This document shows, piece by piece, positions 35,342 to 43,725 of a DNA stretch of 64,000 nt. The stretch is taken from assembly GCF_030296055.1 (NCBI RefSeq), contig NZ_AP027370.1:1910501-1974500 (forward strand), read 5' to 3'. The stretch comes from Hydrogenimonas cancrithermarum. Lineage in GTDB: Bacteria > Campylobacterota > Campylobacteria > Campylobacterales > Hydrogenimonadaceae. A program made the position numbers and the translations under genes. The notes beneath the pieces are model-generated. The model ran no database searches, had not been told where the DNA came from, and saw only the letters and a program-made list of their open reading frames with translations. Each line of letters begins with the position of its first letter. Positions within the stretch are counted from its first letter, which is position 1.

Positions 35342-36331
35342 ATGGAAAAAGAGTTTTTAACAGTGATACAGAAGAGCTTTCCGATCTCCAAGCGTCCATT
35401 TGCGGATTTGGCACGTGAGCTTGGAAGCAACGAGGAAGAGATTTTAAAGCTTTACAAGAGGTTGAAGGAAGAGAAGGTGATCCGGCAGACTTCCGCGATT
35501 TTCGATACGAAGTCGCTGGGATACAAATCGTCGCTTGTCGCATTCAAGGTAGACGAGATCGAAAAAGCGGCCGGGATCATCAACGCGCATCCGGGTGTGA
35601 GCCACAACTATGAGCGCAACAACCCCTACAATCTCTGGTTTACGATCGCCGTGGCACCGGATTCGAAACTCGGTTTGGAGAGAACGGTGAAGCTTCTGGC
35701 CGAAAAGGCGGATGCGGAGGAGTTCATCGTTCTGCCGACGAAAAAGATGTTCAAAATCTCCGTGCAGCTTGATGTCAAAGGCGACCGAGCGAAAAAAGAG
35801 ACCGTCAAACGTGCGAAAAAAGAGCCGATGACGCTCGAGCCGATCCATTTCGAAATGATCAAAGGGCTTCAAAAAGATATCGAACCTGTCGCCGAACCTT
35901 TCGCGCCGATCGTCGATACTCTTGGGATCGACTACGAAACGCTCGCCACGGAGGCGGAGCGGATGAAAAAGGCGGGGTTGATGCGCCGGTTCGCCGCGAT
36001 TCTCTACCACAGAAAAGCCGGGTTTACCGCCAATGCGATGGTGGTCTGGAAAGTTCCCGAAGAGCGTGCGGAAGAGATCGGCGAGACGGTTGCGGCCTAC
36101 AGTGCGGTCAGCCATTGCTATCTTCGTCCCGTCTACCCCAACTGGCCCTATCCACTCTTTTCGATGGTGCATGGCAAGTCCAAAGAGGAGGTCGAAGCGA
36201 TCGTCGGAGAGATGGCGAACGAGATCGGTGTCGAAGAGTATGATTATCTCTACTCCACACGCGAGTTCAAAAAGGTGCGGATCAACTACTTTTCGCCGGC
36301 GTTTGAACAATGGGAGGAGCGGTACGCTTGA
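35342..36331 (+). CDS. Fused NirDL/NirGH-type siroheme decarboxylase
   Basis: The 329-residue protein contains two AsnC/Lrp-like halves (about 1-155 and 165-325), each with a helix-turn-helix-like start and a ligand-binding core (VSHNYERNNPYNLWFT; VSHCYLRPVYPNWPYPLF). Such paired domains decarboxylate siroheme to 12,18-didecarboxysiroheme on the haem d1 path. In many denitrifiers the parts are separate genes; here one polypeptide holds both. The conserved HNY and HCY motifs carry the likely active-site His. Confidence 0.88.
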   Translation: MEKEFLTVIQKSFPISKRPFADLARELGSNEEEILKLYKRLKEEKVIRQTSAIFDTKSLGYKSSLVAFKVDEIEKAAGIINAHPGVSHNYERNNPYNLWFTIAVAPDSKLGLERTVKLLAEKADAEEFIVLPTKKMFKISVQLDVKGDRAKKETVKRAKKEPMTLEPIHFEMIKGLQKDIEPVAEPFAPIVDTLGIDYETLATEAERMKKAGLMRRFAAILYHRKAGFTANAMVVWKVPEERAEEIGETVAAYSAVSHCYLRPVYPNWPYPLFSMVHGKSKEEVEAIVGEMANEIGVEEYDYLYSTREFKKVRINYFSPAFEQWEERYA

Positions 36332-37560
36332 GCATGTTCAAGCAGTACAAAGAGGCGATCGAGAGTTCCAATATCGTCTCGAAAACCGATATCAACGGCA
36401 TCATCACCTTCGTCAACGACGAATTCTGCAAAATTTCCGGCTACAGTCGCGATGAATTGATCGGCCAGAACCATAACATCGTCCGTCATCCGGATGTGCC
36501 GAAGGAGAAGTTCAAACGGCTTTGGGATACGATTCTTGCCAAAAAAACCTATCGAGCGACTGTCAAGAACCGTGCGAAAGACGGCAGTACCTTCTATGTC
36601 AACACGACGATCATTCCGATACTCGACGAGAACGATCTCATCGAAGAGTTTATCGCGATCCGGTACGATGTGACGAAAGAGGTGGAGCTGAAGATGGCAC
36701 TGGAGAAGAAAGAGCGCGAATTGGAGATGCTCAACCAGACGCTCGAAGAGCGGGTTAGGCTGCAGACGAGAAAACTCTACGAACTCAACAAACACCTCGA
36801 AGAGCGGGTGCGTGAAGAGGTACAGAAGAACGAAGAGAAGCAGAAGATGCTCTTTTTGCAGTCACGCATGGCGAGTCTGGGACAGATGATGGCCAACATC
36901 GCACATCAGTGGCGACAGCCGCTGACGGAACTGGCACTGGCGCTCTTCAATCTCAAAAAAGCTGCTCACAGGCAGGAAGTGGATCAGGTCGACGCGATCT
37001 ACAGTGATGCCAAATCGATGATCCAGAATATGTCGCAGACGATCGAAGATTTCATCAACTTTTTCAAACCCGACAAGCCCAAAGCGCCCTTTGCACCTGC
37101 CGAAAGTCTGGAGGAGGCACTGCAAATTCTGGGGAAAACGCTTGAGAAGGAGTATATATCGATCGAAAAATCGGTGGACACGTCACTCAGGGTGGTCGGT
37201 GTGAGTAACGAACTGTCGCAGGTACTCATCAATCTGCTGCAGAATGCGAAAGATGCATTCAAGCAGCAGGCGTATGAGGAGAAATCGATCCGAATCGCCA
37301 TGAAACGATCGGATGATAGTGTGCTCATCGAGGTCGAGGACAGTGCAGGAGGGATCGAAAATGGCGTGATCGATCGTATTTTCGAACCCTACTTCACGAC
37401 AAAACATGCGGCAAAGGGTACGGGATTGGGTCTGTTTATGTCGAAGATGATCATCGAAAAGAGTTTCGGCGGGACTATCGAGGTGGGAAACGGTGAGAAA
37501 GGCGCCCGCTTTACGATTAAACTTCCACTGGAACATCCAAGCGAGAGAGAGGTCGAGTGA
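36328..37560 (+). CDS. PAS-domain sensor histidine kinase
   Basis: The roughly 410-residue cytoplasmic kinase has a PAS domain (about 10-115; ISGYSRDELIGQNHNIVRHP), a long coiled coil (about 120-180), a HisKA-type site IAHQWRQPLTELAL and an ATPase domain (NLLQNAKDAF, VEDSAGGI, GTGLGLFMSK). The PAS domain resembles those of energy-taxis receptors and may bind a flavin or haem. The TTG at 36328 overlaps the upstream stop and has GGAGG ten bases before it; an ATG at 36334 is an alternative. Confidence 0.87.
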   Translation: MSMFKQYKEAIESSNIVSKTDINGIITFVNDEFCKISGYSRDELIGQNHNIVRHPDVPKEKFKRLWDTILAKKTYRATVKNRAKDGSTFYVNTTIIPILDENDLIEEFIAIRYDVTKEVELKMALEKKERELEMLNQTLEERVRLQTRKLYELNKHLEERVREEVQKNEEKQKMLFLQSRMASLGQMMANIAHQWRQPLTELALALFNLKKAAHRQEVDQVDAIYSDAKSMIQNMSQTIEDFINFFKPDKPKAPFAPAESLEEALQILGKTLEKEYISIEKSVDTSLRVVGVSNELSQVLINLLQNAKDAFKQQAYEEKSIRIAMKRSDDSVLIEVEDSAGGIENGVIDRIFEPYFTTKHAAKGTGLGLFMSKMIIEKSFGGTIEVGNGEKGARFTIKLPLEHPSEREVE

Positions 37561-38249
37561 TGCCGTGCAGTTCGAAACTGGCTCGTCTGAAGGTACTGCT
37601 TGTCGAGGATGAGAAGCGTCTGGCACAGCTGCTGAAAGAGGCGATCGGCGACTACTTCAAAAGTTTCGAGGTTGTACATGACGGTATCGAAGGGCTTGAG
37701 CGGTGTAGAAAAATGAAACCCGATGTCGTTATTACCGATATAACGATGCCGAAAATGACGGGTCTGGAGCTTGCATCGACAATCAAAAAGGAGAGTCCGG
37801 AGATCCCCATCGTCATTCTCAGTGCCTACAGCGACAAAGAGAAGCTGCTGGGTGCGATCGATGTGGGCGTCGTGAAATATTTCATCAAGCCGTTCGATCC
37901 GGAAGAGCTTCTGGACTATATGTGTACACTTTCGGAGAGGATCAAAAAAGAGAGCCTCGTGAAGTTGAAAGCACCATTCGCCTATGATCTGCAGAGCGAG
38001 CAGTTGTTCAAAAAAGGGGTGCTTGTCCATCTGAGCAAACGCGAAAGCCGCTTTATCGCACAGCTTCTGCACAGTCCGAACCACTATCTTTCCAACGAAG
38101 CGATCAAGACGGTTCTTTGGGAAGGAGAGAGTGTCAGTGATGAACGTCTGCGCACTTTTATACGACGTGTCCGGAAAAAAAGCGACAAGGCGTTGATCGA
38201 AAACGTTTCCGGACAGGGGTATGTTTTAAAGATGATGGATGATGGATGA
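37560..38249 (+). CDS. Response regulator with winged-helix output
   Basis: The 229-residue protein has a receiver domain (phospho-acceptor Asp60 in VVITDITMP, conserved Lys in FIKPF) and a C-terminal OmpR-like winged helix (RLRTFIRRVRKK, SGQGYVLKM). It is translated with the kinase gene through a TGATG overlap. The last codons and stop lie inside a threefold GATGATG repeat (38231-38251). Confidence 0.87.
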   Translation: MPCSSKLARLKVLLVEDEKRLAQLLKEAIGDYFKSFEVVHDGIEGLERCRKMKPDVVITDITMPKMTGLELASTIKKESPEIPIVILSAYSDKEKLLGAIDVGVVKYFIKPFDPEELLDYMCTLSERIKKESLVKLKAPFAYDLQSEQLFKKGVLVHLSKRESRFIAQLLHSPNHYLSNEAIKTVLWEGESVSDERLRTFIRRVRKKSDKALIENVSGQGYVLKMMDDG

Positions 38250-38251
38250 TG
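38231..38251 (+). repeat. Heptanucleotide tandem repeat GATGATG x3
   Basis: Three exact copies run head to tail across the stop codon (38247-38249) of the response-regulator gene. Unit length and position match the repeat at 5531-5551. Confidence 0.85.
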
Positions 38252-38266
38252 CGTTAGAAACTGTTC

Positions 38267-38941
38267 TTAACGCCAGATGATTGGCAGTGTGTCGTCGAGT
38301 TTGGAGACGTCGAACGCTTGAGAGGGTTCATCGATATCTCCGATGTTGTTGGATGTTTTGATGAATTTCTGGAGGTAGTAGGGGCGCTCGTAGCCTCTGC
38401 TTTTGAGCTCTTCGATCATCATGTTGATATCTTCTGGTTGGAGAAGATCGGCATGGACGGTTGTCCTGACTTCGAAATCGAATCTCTTTTCGATCAGGTA
38501 GTCGAGGGTATCGGCGAATCTGTCGAAGCGGCTCGAACCTGTGATGTAGCCGAATTTTCCATTTCTCGCTTTGAAATCGAGTGCTATATAGTCGACGAGA
38601 CCCTCTTCCACAAGCTCTTTGACACGGACGGGATTGAGCCCATTGGTGTCGAGTTTGATCATGTATCCCATCGCTTTGATCTCTCGACAGAGCGGTGCGA
38701 GATCGTTGAGTGTCGGCTCTCCGCCACTCAGCACGACGCCGTCGAGCAGTCCCGTCCGCTTCTTTAAAAAAGCGACAAGGTCCTCCAACGTATATTCACC
38801 CGATTTCGAAAAGACGATATCGCTGTTGTAGCAGTAGATGCAACGCATGTTGCATCCGCAAAACCATGCGATCGCCGCCAGTTTGCCCGGGTAGTCGAGA
38901 TGGGTGAACGGCGTGATGTCGTAGATCGGTTTATCGCTCAA
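38267..38941 (-). CDS. nrdG: Anaerobic ribonucleotide reductase activating protein
   Basis: The 224-residue radical SAM enzyme has the motif CNMRCIYC and SGGEPTLND. It generates the glycyl radical on NrdD using SAM. The start is TTG, overlapping the stop of a 50-residue gene that continues the nrd unit. It ends convergently with the response-regulator gene. Confidence 0.9.
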   Translation of the reverse strand: MSDKPIYDITPFTHLDYPGKLAAIAWFCGCNMRCIYCYNSDIVFSKSGEYTLEDLVAFLKKRTGLLDGVVLSGGEPTLNDLAPLCREIKAMGYMIKLDTNGLNPVRVKELVEEGLVDYIALDFKARNGKFGYITGSSRFDRFADTLDYLIEKRFDFEVRTTVHADLLQPEDINMMIEELKSRGYERPYYLQKFIKTSNNIGDIDEPSQAFDVSKLDDTLPIIWR

Positions 38942-39083
38942 CGAACTGCTTCCTCTGGCGGTGTTCGCCTTTCTTGCCGATGTTGAAGCTCTCTACAGGC
39001 CGATGATAGCCCATCACTCTGGTATACACAGTGCATTTGGTCCGTTTCGATTCGAGTTTTTTGAGTGTTTCATTTCGATCCAT
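38931..39083 (-). CDS. 50-residue NrdD-associated protein
   Basis: The frame starts at an ATG with an excellent AAGGAGG site and encodes a 50-residue basic protein. Its middle reads CTVYTRVMGYHRPVESFN and is followed by GKKGEHRQRKQF. This is the pattern found at the extreme C-terminus of many anaerobic ribonucleotide reductases. It lies between nrdD and nrdG and overlaps nrdG. It is probably a detached C-terminal piece of NrdD encoded as its own protein. Confidence 0.78.
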   Translation of the reverse strand: MDRNETLKKLESKRTKCTVYTRVMGYHRPVESFNIGKKGEHRQRKQFVER

Positions 39084-39106
39084 GATTGTCCTCCTTGGTT
39101 TTTTGG

Positions 39107-41248
39107 TCAAGATGCTTTTTCATCATTGTTTTTATTCTTATCTTCCATTTCATCATAGGTCAACAGCAGCTCCTCGTCACACTTTGGACAGTATTCGTGT
39201 TCGCCAGGAATGTAGCCGTGTTTCGGACAGACCGAAAAGAGCGGTGTAATGGTGATGTAGGGGAGCCTGAAGTTTGTAATCACCTTTTTGACGAGGTTTC
39301 GGCACGTCTCGGCCGAGCTGATGCGCTCTCTCATGTAGAGGTGCAGCACCGTCCCGCCGGTATATTTGCACTGCAGCGTATCTTGCAGCTCGAGCGCTTC
39401 GAACGGATCTTCGGTCCAATCGACCGGGATCTGCGAGGAGTTGGTGTAGTAGATGTTCTCTCCTTCGCCGGCTTGGATGATGCCCGGGTACCGTTTTCTG
39501 TCCTCTTTGGCGAAGCGGTAGGTCGTTCCCTCGGCCGGTGTCGCTTCGAGATTGTAGAGGTTGCCGCTCTCCTCCTGGTAGGCTTTGAGTTTCTCGCGCA
39601 TGAAGTCGAGGATTTCGATGGCGAACTGTTGGCCGCTCTCGGTGGCGATATGGTCGGTATCGCCGGTGAAGTTTCGGATCATCTCGTTCATGCCGTTGAC
39701 GCCGATCGTGGAGAAGTGGTTGTTGAAACCGGGCAGGTAGCGCTTCGTGTAGGGGAAAAGCCCCCGGTCGTAGAGCTCCTGAATGAATTTTCTTTTCTTC
39801 TCCAGTGTCGAGGCGGCCATATCCATCAACTCCTCCAGACGGGCAAGAAGCGCACTTTTATCACCTTTATGGACAAAACCGAGGCGTGCCATGTTGATCG
39901 TCACGACCCCGATGCTGCCGGTCATCTCGGCACTTCCGAAGAGCCCGCCGCCGCGTTTGAGGAGTTCGCGAAGATCGAGTTGTAGCCGGCAACACATGCT
40001 GCGGACATGCCCCGGCTTGTACGCCTCTTCATTGGGAACGAGGTTGCCGTTTTCATCCCGGACATACTGGCTTCCGATGAAATTCTGGAAGTAGGAGGAG
40101 CCGATCTTGGCCGTATTCTCGAAAAGGATATCGGTGTTTTCGCCGTACCAGTCGAAATCTTCGGTGATGTTGACGGTCGGGATCGGAAAGGTGAAGGGCT
40201 GGCCCGTACTGTCGCCTTCGGTCATCACCTCGTAGTAGGCGCGGTTGATGAGATTCATCTCTTTCTGGAAATGTTTGTAGCGCAGTTCTTCCAGTTTCGA
40301 TACAGAGGGATCTCTTTGTTTCACGATGCGGATCAGCTCGTTGTCTTCGAGCCCTGTGAAGAGATGGCGCTGGGCACGTGTCGGCATCTGCTCTTTCAGA
40401 TCTTCGGGCACGGTCCAGTCAATCGTGATATTGGTAAAAGGGGATTGACCCCAGCGTGCCGGAACGTTGAGGTTGTAGACAAAGCTTCGGATCGCCTTTT
40501 TGATCTCTACGTAGTCGAGTTTGTCTTTGAATACATAAGGAGCCAGGTATGTGTCGAACGAGCTGAAGGCTTGTGCACCGGCCCATTCGCTCTGCAGGAT
40601 ACCAAGGAAATTGGCCATCTGTCCGAGTGCTTCTCTGAAGTGGTTGGGCGGGCGGCTCTCGACACGTCCCCTGACGCCGTTGAATCCTTCGTCCAACAAA
40701 ACACGCAGGCTCCATCCCGCACAGTAGCCGCTGAGACAGTCGAGGTCGTGGATATGGTAGTCTCCGTTTCGGTGGGCATATCCTTCGGCTTTGGAGTAGA
40801 CCTTGTCGAGCCAGTAGTTGGCGATCACTTTCCCGGCTGTGTTGTTGATGAGTCCGGCGTGTGAGTAACCGGTGTTGGAGTTGGCGTTGATGCGCCAGTC
40901 GCTTTTGCCGATATACTCTTCGATCGTTTCGGTGGAGTTGACAAAGGTCGTGTCTTCGGTCAGGCCGTAGATATGTTCGCGCTGCATTTTGTGCGTGTGG
41001 CGGTAGATCATGAATGCGCGCATCACTTCGAAGTAGCGTGCTTTGAAGAGTTCCTGCTCGATCATATCCTGAATGTCTTCGACGGCGGCGATCCGTTTGC
41101 TTTCAAGCCGTTCGAGAACATTGAAAAAGATCGTATTGTCGTACTGTGTGTTTTGGCTTTTGAAAGCCGCTTTGATGGCGTCTTCGATTTTGTATGGAGC
41201 GAAAGGTTCTTTGGAGCCGTCACGTTTGAGTATCTCTTTGAGTATCAT
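39107..41248 (-). CDS. nrdD: Anaerobic ribonucleoside-triphosphate reductase
   Basis: The 713-residue enzyme reduces ribonucleotides without oxygen. It has an N-terminal ATP-cone (about 1-90) and conserved core segments such as HIHDLDCLSGYCAGW and PFTNITID. A Cys-rich zinc site lies at the end (VCPKHGYIPGEHEYCPKC). The classical glycyl-radical segment (RVxGY) is missing from its own C-terminus and appears instead in the 50-residue protein downstream. Confidence 0.92.
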   Translation of the reverse strand: MILKEILKRDGSKEPFAPYKIEDAIKAAFKSQNTQYDNTIFFNVLERLESKRIAAVEDIQDMIEQELFKARYFEVMRAFMIYRHTHKMQREHIYGLTEDTTFVNSTETIEEYIGKSDWRINANSNTGYSHAGLINNTAGKVIANYWLDKVYSKAEGYAHRNGDYHIHDLDCLSGYCAGWSLRVLLDEGFNGVRGRVESRPPNHFREALGQMANFLGILQSEWAGAQAFSSFDTYLAPYVFKDKLDYVEIKKAIRSFVYNLNVPARWGQSPFTNITIDWTVPEDLKEQMPTRAQRHLFTGLEDNELIRIVKQRDPSVSKLEELRYKHFQKEMNLINRAYYEVMTEGDSTGQPFTFPIPTVNITEDFDWYGENTDILFENTAKIGSSYFQNFIGSQYVRDENGNLVPNEEAYKPGHVRSMCCRLQLDLRELLKRGGGLFGSAEMTGSIGVVTINMARLGFVHKGDKSALLARLEELMDMAASTLEKKRKFIQELYDRGLFPYTKRYLPGFNNHFSTIGVNGMNEMIRNFTGDTDHIATESGQQFAIEILDFMREKLKAYQEESGNLYNLEATPAEGTTYRFAKEDRKRYPGIIQAGEGENIYYTNSSQIPVDWTEDPFEALELQDTLQCKYTGGTVLHLYMRERISSAETCRNLVKKVITNFRLPYITITPLFSVCPKHGYIPGEHEYCPKCDEELLLTYDEMEDKNKNNDEKAS

Positions 41249-41559
41249 GTTTTCTTCTTTATCTGATTTGCCTGAAAATATCTCCTCTCTTCACGAACGG
41301 GTTCGTGAAGAAATTCCTCTCACTGAAGCTTTGTCTCTCGGAAAGAGATGAAACGCTCACGATTTTCATCTGCTCTTGTGTTTTCGATGAAAGTCATGAA
41401 CGTTTTGTTAGACATAAACTGAAGAGCAGGGCCCGAAGCCCGGGGAGAGAAGGCTCCGGATCCTGCTCTTCGATGCAAGCTGTTGGAGTAGGTACCGAAT
41501 CATTTTTCGGTCACTGAAATGATAGAACGATTCGACTTGCCAAGCCATAAAAAAACTTC

Positions 41560-41613
41560 TCACGAAAATGTCACTAAATCCCATTGTTTGGGTATTCAGT
41601 GACGTTTTTGTGA
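41560..41613 (-). terminator. Long hairpin with T run on the minus strand
   Basis: TCACGAAAATGTCACT (41560-41575) pairs with AGTGACGTTTTTGTGA (41598-41613) over 16 positions, two of them G-T, and an inner CCCA/TGGG pair extends it. Reading leftward it is followed by GAAG and seven T. It looks like an intrinsic terminator or attenuator for leftward transcription, ahead of nrdD. Confidence 0.45.
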
Positions 41614-41619
41614 CATCGG

Positions 41620-41633
41620 TTGACATGTGTCAA
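41620..41633 (+). promoter_or_regulatory. FNR/DNR-type operator, TTGACATGTGTCAA
   Basis: This perfect palindrome has its centre exactly 32 bp from TAAAAT (41656-41661). The outer bases are TTGAC rather than TTGAT on both sides. It should control the microprotein, hemerythrin, DUF2249 and NnrS-like genes that follow. Confidence 0.72.
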
Positions 41634-41689
41634 CATTTTAAAAAGAGTTTTTTTGTAAAATTATTTTACGCCAAATGAAAGGATCGTCA

Positions 41690-41764
41690 ATGGATTGGAT
41701 TCTTGTCTCTTTTCTCGCACTCACTGCGGCGCTGATGGGTAAAATATTTTTGATGTTCAAATAG
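41690..41764 (+). CDS. 24-residue membrane microprotein
   Basis: The frame ATG to TAG encodes MDWILVSFLALTAALMGKIF and LMFK, a single hydrophobic helix. AAAGGA lies upstream at a fitting distance. It is 8 bases before the hemerythrin ATG and its stop overlaps that gene's ribosome site. The short length makes chance possible, but the ribosome site and promoter spacing favour a real gene. Confidence 0.5.
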   Translation: MDWILVSFLALTAALMGKIFLMFK

Positions 41765-41772
41765 GAGTCTCG

Positions 41773-42204
41773 ATGGAAATTTCAAACTATATGCGTGATG
41801 AGCACCGTATGTGTGACGAAGCGTTCGCCAAAGCGGAGCAGGCGGCGAGCAGTGGTGATTTTACAGAAGCTTTCAGACATTTCGAGGAGTTCATGGTCGA
41901 TACCCTCAAACATTTTGACAAAGAAGAGGAGATTCTCTTCCCGACTTTCGAAGAGGTCACCGGAAGCTCCGAGGGACCGACACAGGTCATGCGCTATGAG
42001 CACAACCAGGTCAGAGGGCTTCTCGAACAGCTCAAAGATGCGATCGACAAAGAGGACAGGGAGCGTTTCTTCTCCGTCGCGGATACACTGATGATTCTGC
42101 TTCAGCAGCACAATATGAAAGAGGAACAGATGCTCTATGCGATGTGCGACCGTGTACTCGCTTCACAGGCGCACGAAGTTGTCGAAAAGATGAAAACACA
42201 CTGA
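41773..42204 (+). CDS. Hemerythrin-domain protein
   Basis: The 143-residue four-helix protein has diiron ligands in order: H11 in DEHRM, the His of RHFEEF, HFDKEEEILFP (His and Glu), YEHNQVR, and QQHNMKEEQMLY (His and Glu). Such proteins bind O2 or NO, or supply iron for cluster repair like YtfE/RIC. It leads the module with DUF2249 and an NnrS-like protein under an FNR-type box, which supports a nitrosative-stress role. There is no ScdA N-terminal domain here; a DUF1858 domain is encoded in the sister module. Confidence 0.88.
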   Translation: MEISNYMRDEHRMCDEAFAKAEQAASSGDFTEAFRHFEEFMVDTLKHFDKEEEILFPTFEEVTGSSEGPTQVMRYEHNQVRGLLEQLKDAIDKEDRERFFSVADTLMILLQQHNMKEEQMLYAMCDRVLASQAHEVVEKMKTH

Positions 42205-42470
42205 TGCATCCCATGCTTGAACTGGATGTCCGCGGCCTCAACCACCCCGAACCCCTGGAACGATCGGTCGAGATGTTTAAACGGATGGGACCGAAGGATC
42301 TTTTCCGGCTCGTTATCCATCGGATGCCACAGCCTCTGCTGATGATTGCGCAGAGGCATGGTATTCGGTATCGGGTTTGCCAGGTTTCCGAGGCGGAGTG
42401 GCATATTTGGTTTACCCGGGATGAAAATCTCGATCTGACAGCATGCTGCAGCGGAGAGAAAGATGTTTAA
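42204..42470 (+). CDS. DUF2249 protein
   Basis: The 88-residue protein has the DUF2249 pattern LDVRGLNHPEPL and MPQPLLMIAQRHGI, a TusA-like fold of unknown function often found with hemerythrin and denitrification genes. The ATG overlaps the hemerythrin stop (TGATG). Its C-terminus holds a CC pair. The next gene starts 8 bases before its stop. Confidence 0.82.
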   Translation: MHPMLELDVRGLNHPEPLERSVEMFKRMGPKDLFRLVIHRMPQPLLMIAQRHGIRYRVCQVSEAEWHIWFTRDENLDLTACCSGEKDV

Positions 42471-43725
42471 TCAGGGGCTTTCGCTCGATCAGGCGCCGCC
42501 CTTCGGTGTCATTCTACGCTTCTTTCTCACGGTGCCTTTCTTCGGGATTCTCACGGCACTGGCACTTTTGAGTGCCGACCCGACGACACTCGGAGTCTGG
42601 GATGCTCCCGAAACGGTGGCCGTCGTCCATCTGTTGTTGGTTGGCGTCGTTGGAATGGCAATGGTCGGAGCACTTTTTCAGATGCTTCCCGTCATTGCGG
42701 GTGCCTCTATAAAAGCGCCGATGTATCATGCCCGGTGGATTCACGCTTTTATGGGACTTGGGACTTTGATGCTCGCCGGCGGTTTCTTTTTCGGAGAACC
42801 TTTCCTCCTGCATCCAGCCCTGGCATTGCTTCTTGGATCGCTCGGTTTTGTCGTTTTTCTGATGTTCTCCAAGCTGCTGCGTGTCGAAAACAAGACACCT
42901 TCCGTCGTCGGGATGATCGCTGCGATCACTGGCCTTGGGTTTGGAGTCTTCTTTGCGGCGCTCGTGACGCTTACCTTCATGGGGATCGATATCGGGCTGC
43001 TGCCCGGCGACTTGCGGACGATCCATATGCACTTCATGCTCTTTGGATGGATCGCCACGCTCATCATGGCTGTGGCATTTCAGGTGATCGAAATGTTCTA
43101 CGTCACACCTCCGTATCCCAAAGCGGTACGCAAATGGTTTCCCATGGCGATGCTCGCGGTTCTGGTTCTGCAGGTACCTTTCTATCTGGTGTCCGGAGGT
43201 GTCGTCATCGCACTGGATGCCGTTGCCGGGCTTTTGCTATTTGTGTTTGCGCTGGTGACGCTGAAGCGTCTGACGCAGCGAAAACGTCCCGTCGCCGATG
43301 CCACGGTATGGCTCTGGCGTACGGGGCTCGCTTCGCTTTTGTTGGCCGTCGTGCTGGCTTTTATCGGTGTGGCGACGAAACAACTTCCGCTTTTCGATGC
43401 GGCGGCGCTGCTGTTTGGGTACTTCGTCATCAGCATCATCTTTGCGATGAGCTACAAGATAATCCCGTTTCTGGTATGGTTCCATCTCAATGCGAAGGGG
43501 GTGATGGAGTGTCCGACGATGGGCGATATCATCCCTGCAAAAAGATCCAGGTGGCATCTTTGGATACACTGGGCACTGGCGGCGACGTTTTTACCGGCGT
43601 TCTTCATGCCGTTGTTGTGGAAGGTAACGGCACTGATTTTCCTTGCCGAGTCCATCCTCTTCGGTGCCAATCTCATCGCTGCCGCCAAAATCTACAACAA
43701 TCTGAAAGACAAAGGAATTTTATGA
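42463..43725 (+). CDS. NnrS-like 12-helix membrane protein
   Basis: The 420-residue protein has about 12 membrane helices. Conserved segments are APPFGVILRF, VVHLLLVGVVGMAMVGALFQ, HMHFMLFGWIA and YKIIPFLVWFH, which resemble NnrS and distantly haem-copper subunit I. His residues in helices could bind haem. It is homologous to the protein at 48347-49585, with shared APPF and YKIIPFLVWF motifs. NnrS members protect against NO. Whether this one has enzyme activity is unknown. Confidence 0.78.
   Translation: MFNQGLSLDQAPPFGVILRFFLTVPFFGILTALALLSADPTTLGVWDAPETVAVVHLLLVGVVGMAMVGALFQMLPVIAGASIKAPMYHARWIHAFMGLGTLMLAGGFFFGEPFLLHPALALLLGSLGFVVFLMFSKLLRVENKTPSVVGMIAAITGLGFGVFFAALVTLTFMGIDIGLLPGDLRTIHMHFMLFGWIATLIMAVAFQVIEMFYVTPPYPKAVRKWFPMAMLAVLVLQVPFYLVSGGVVIALDAVAGLLLFVFALVTLKRLTQRKRPVADATVWLWRTGLASLLLAVVLAFIGVATKQLPLFDAAALLFGYFVISIIFAMSYKIIPFLVWFHLNAKGVMECPTMGDIIPAKRSRWHLWIHWALAATFLPAFFMPLLWKVTALIFLAESILFGANLIAAAKIYNNLKDKGIL

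Larger units (their letters stand above)
41249..41689. other. Structured intergenic region between nrdD and the hemerythrin module
   Basis: These 441 bases hold no gene. I see three strong stems: 41289-41310 (9 bp, CGGG loop), a 10-bp stem with arms 41421-41430 and 41462-41471, and a long one at 41560-41613. The FNR-type box at 41620-41633 and its -10 lie at the right end. The stems could belong to a long nrdD leader on the minus strand or to an unannotated small RNA. Confidence 0.55.
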
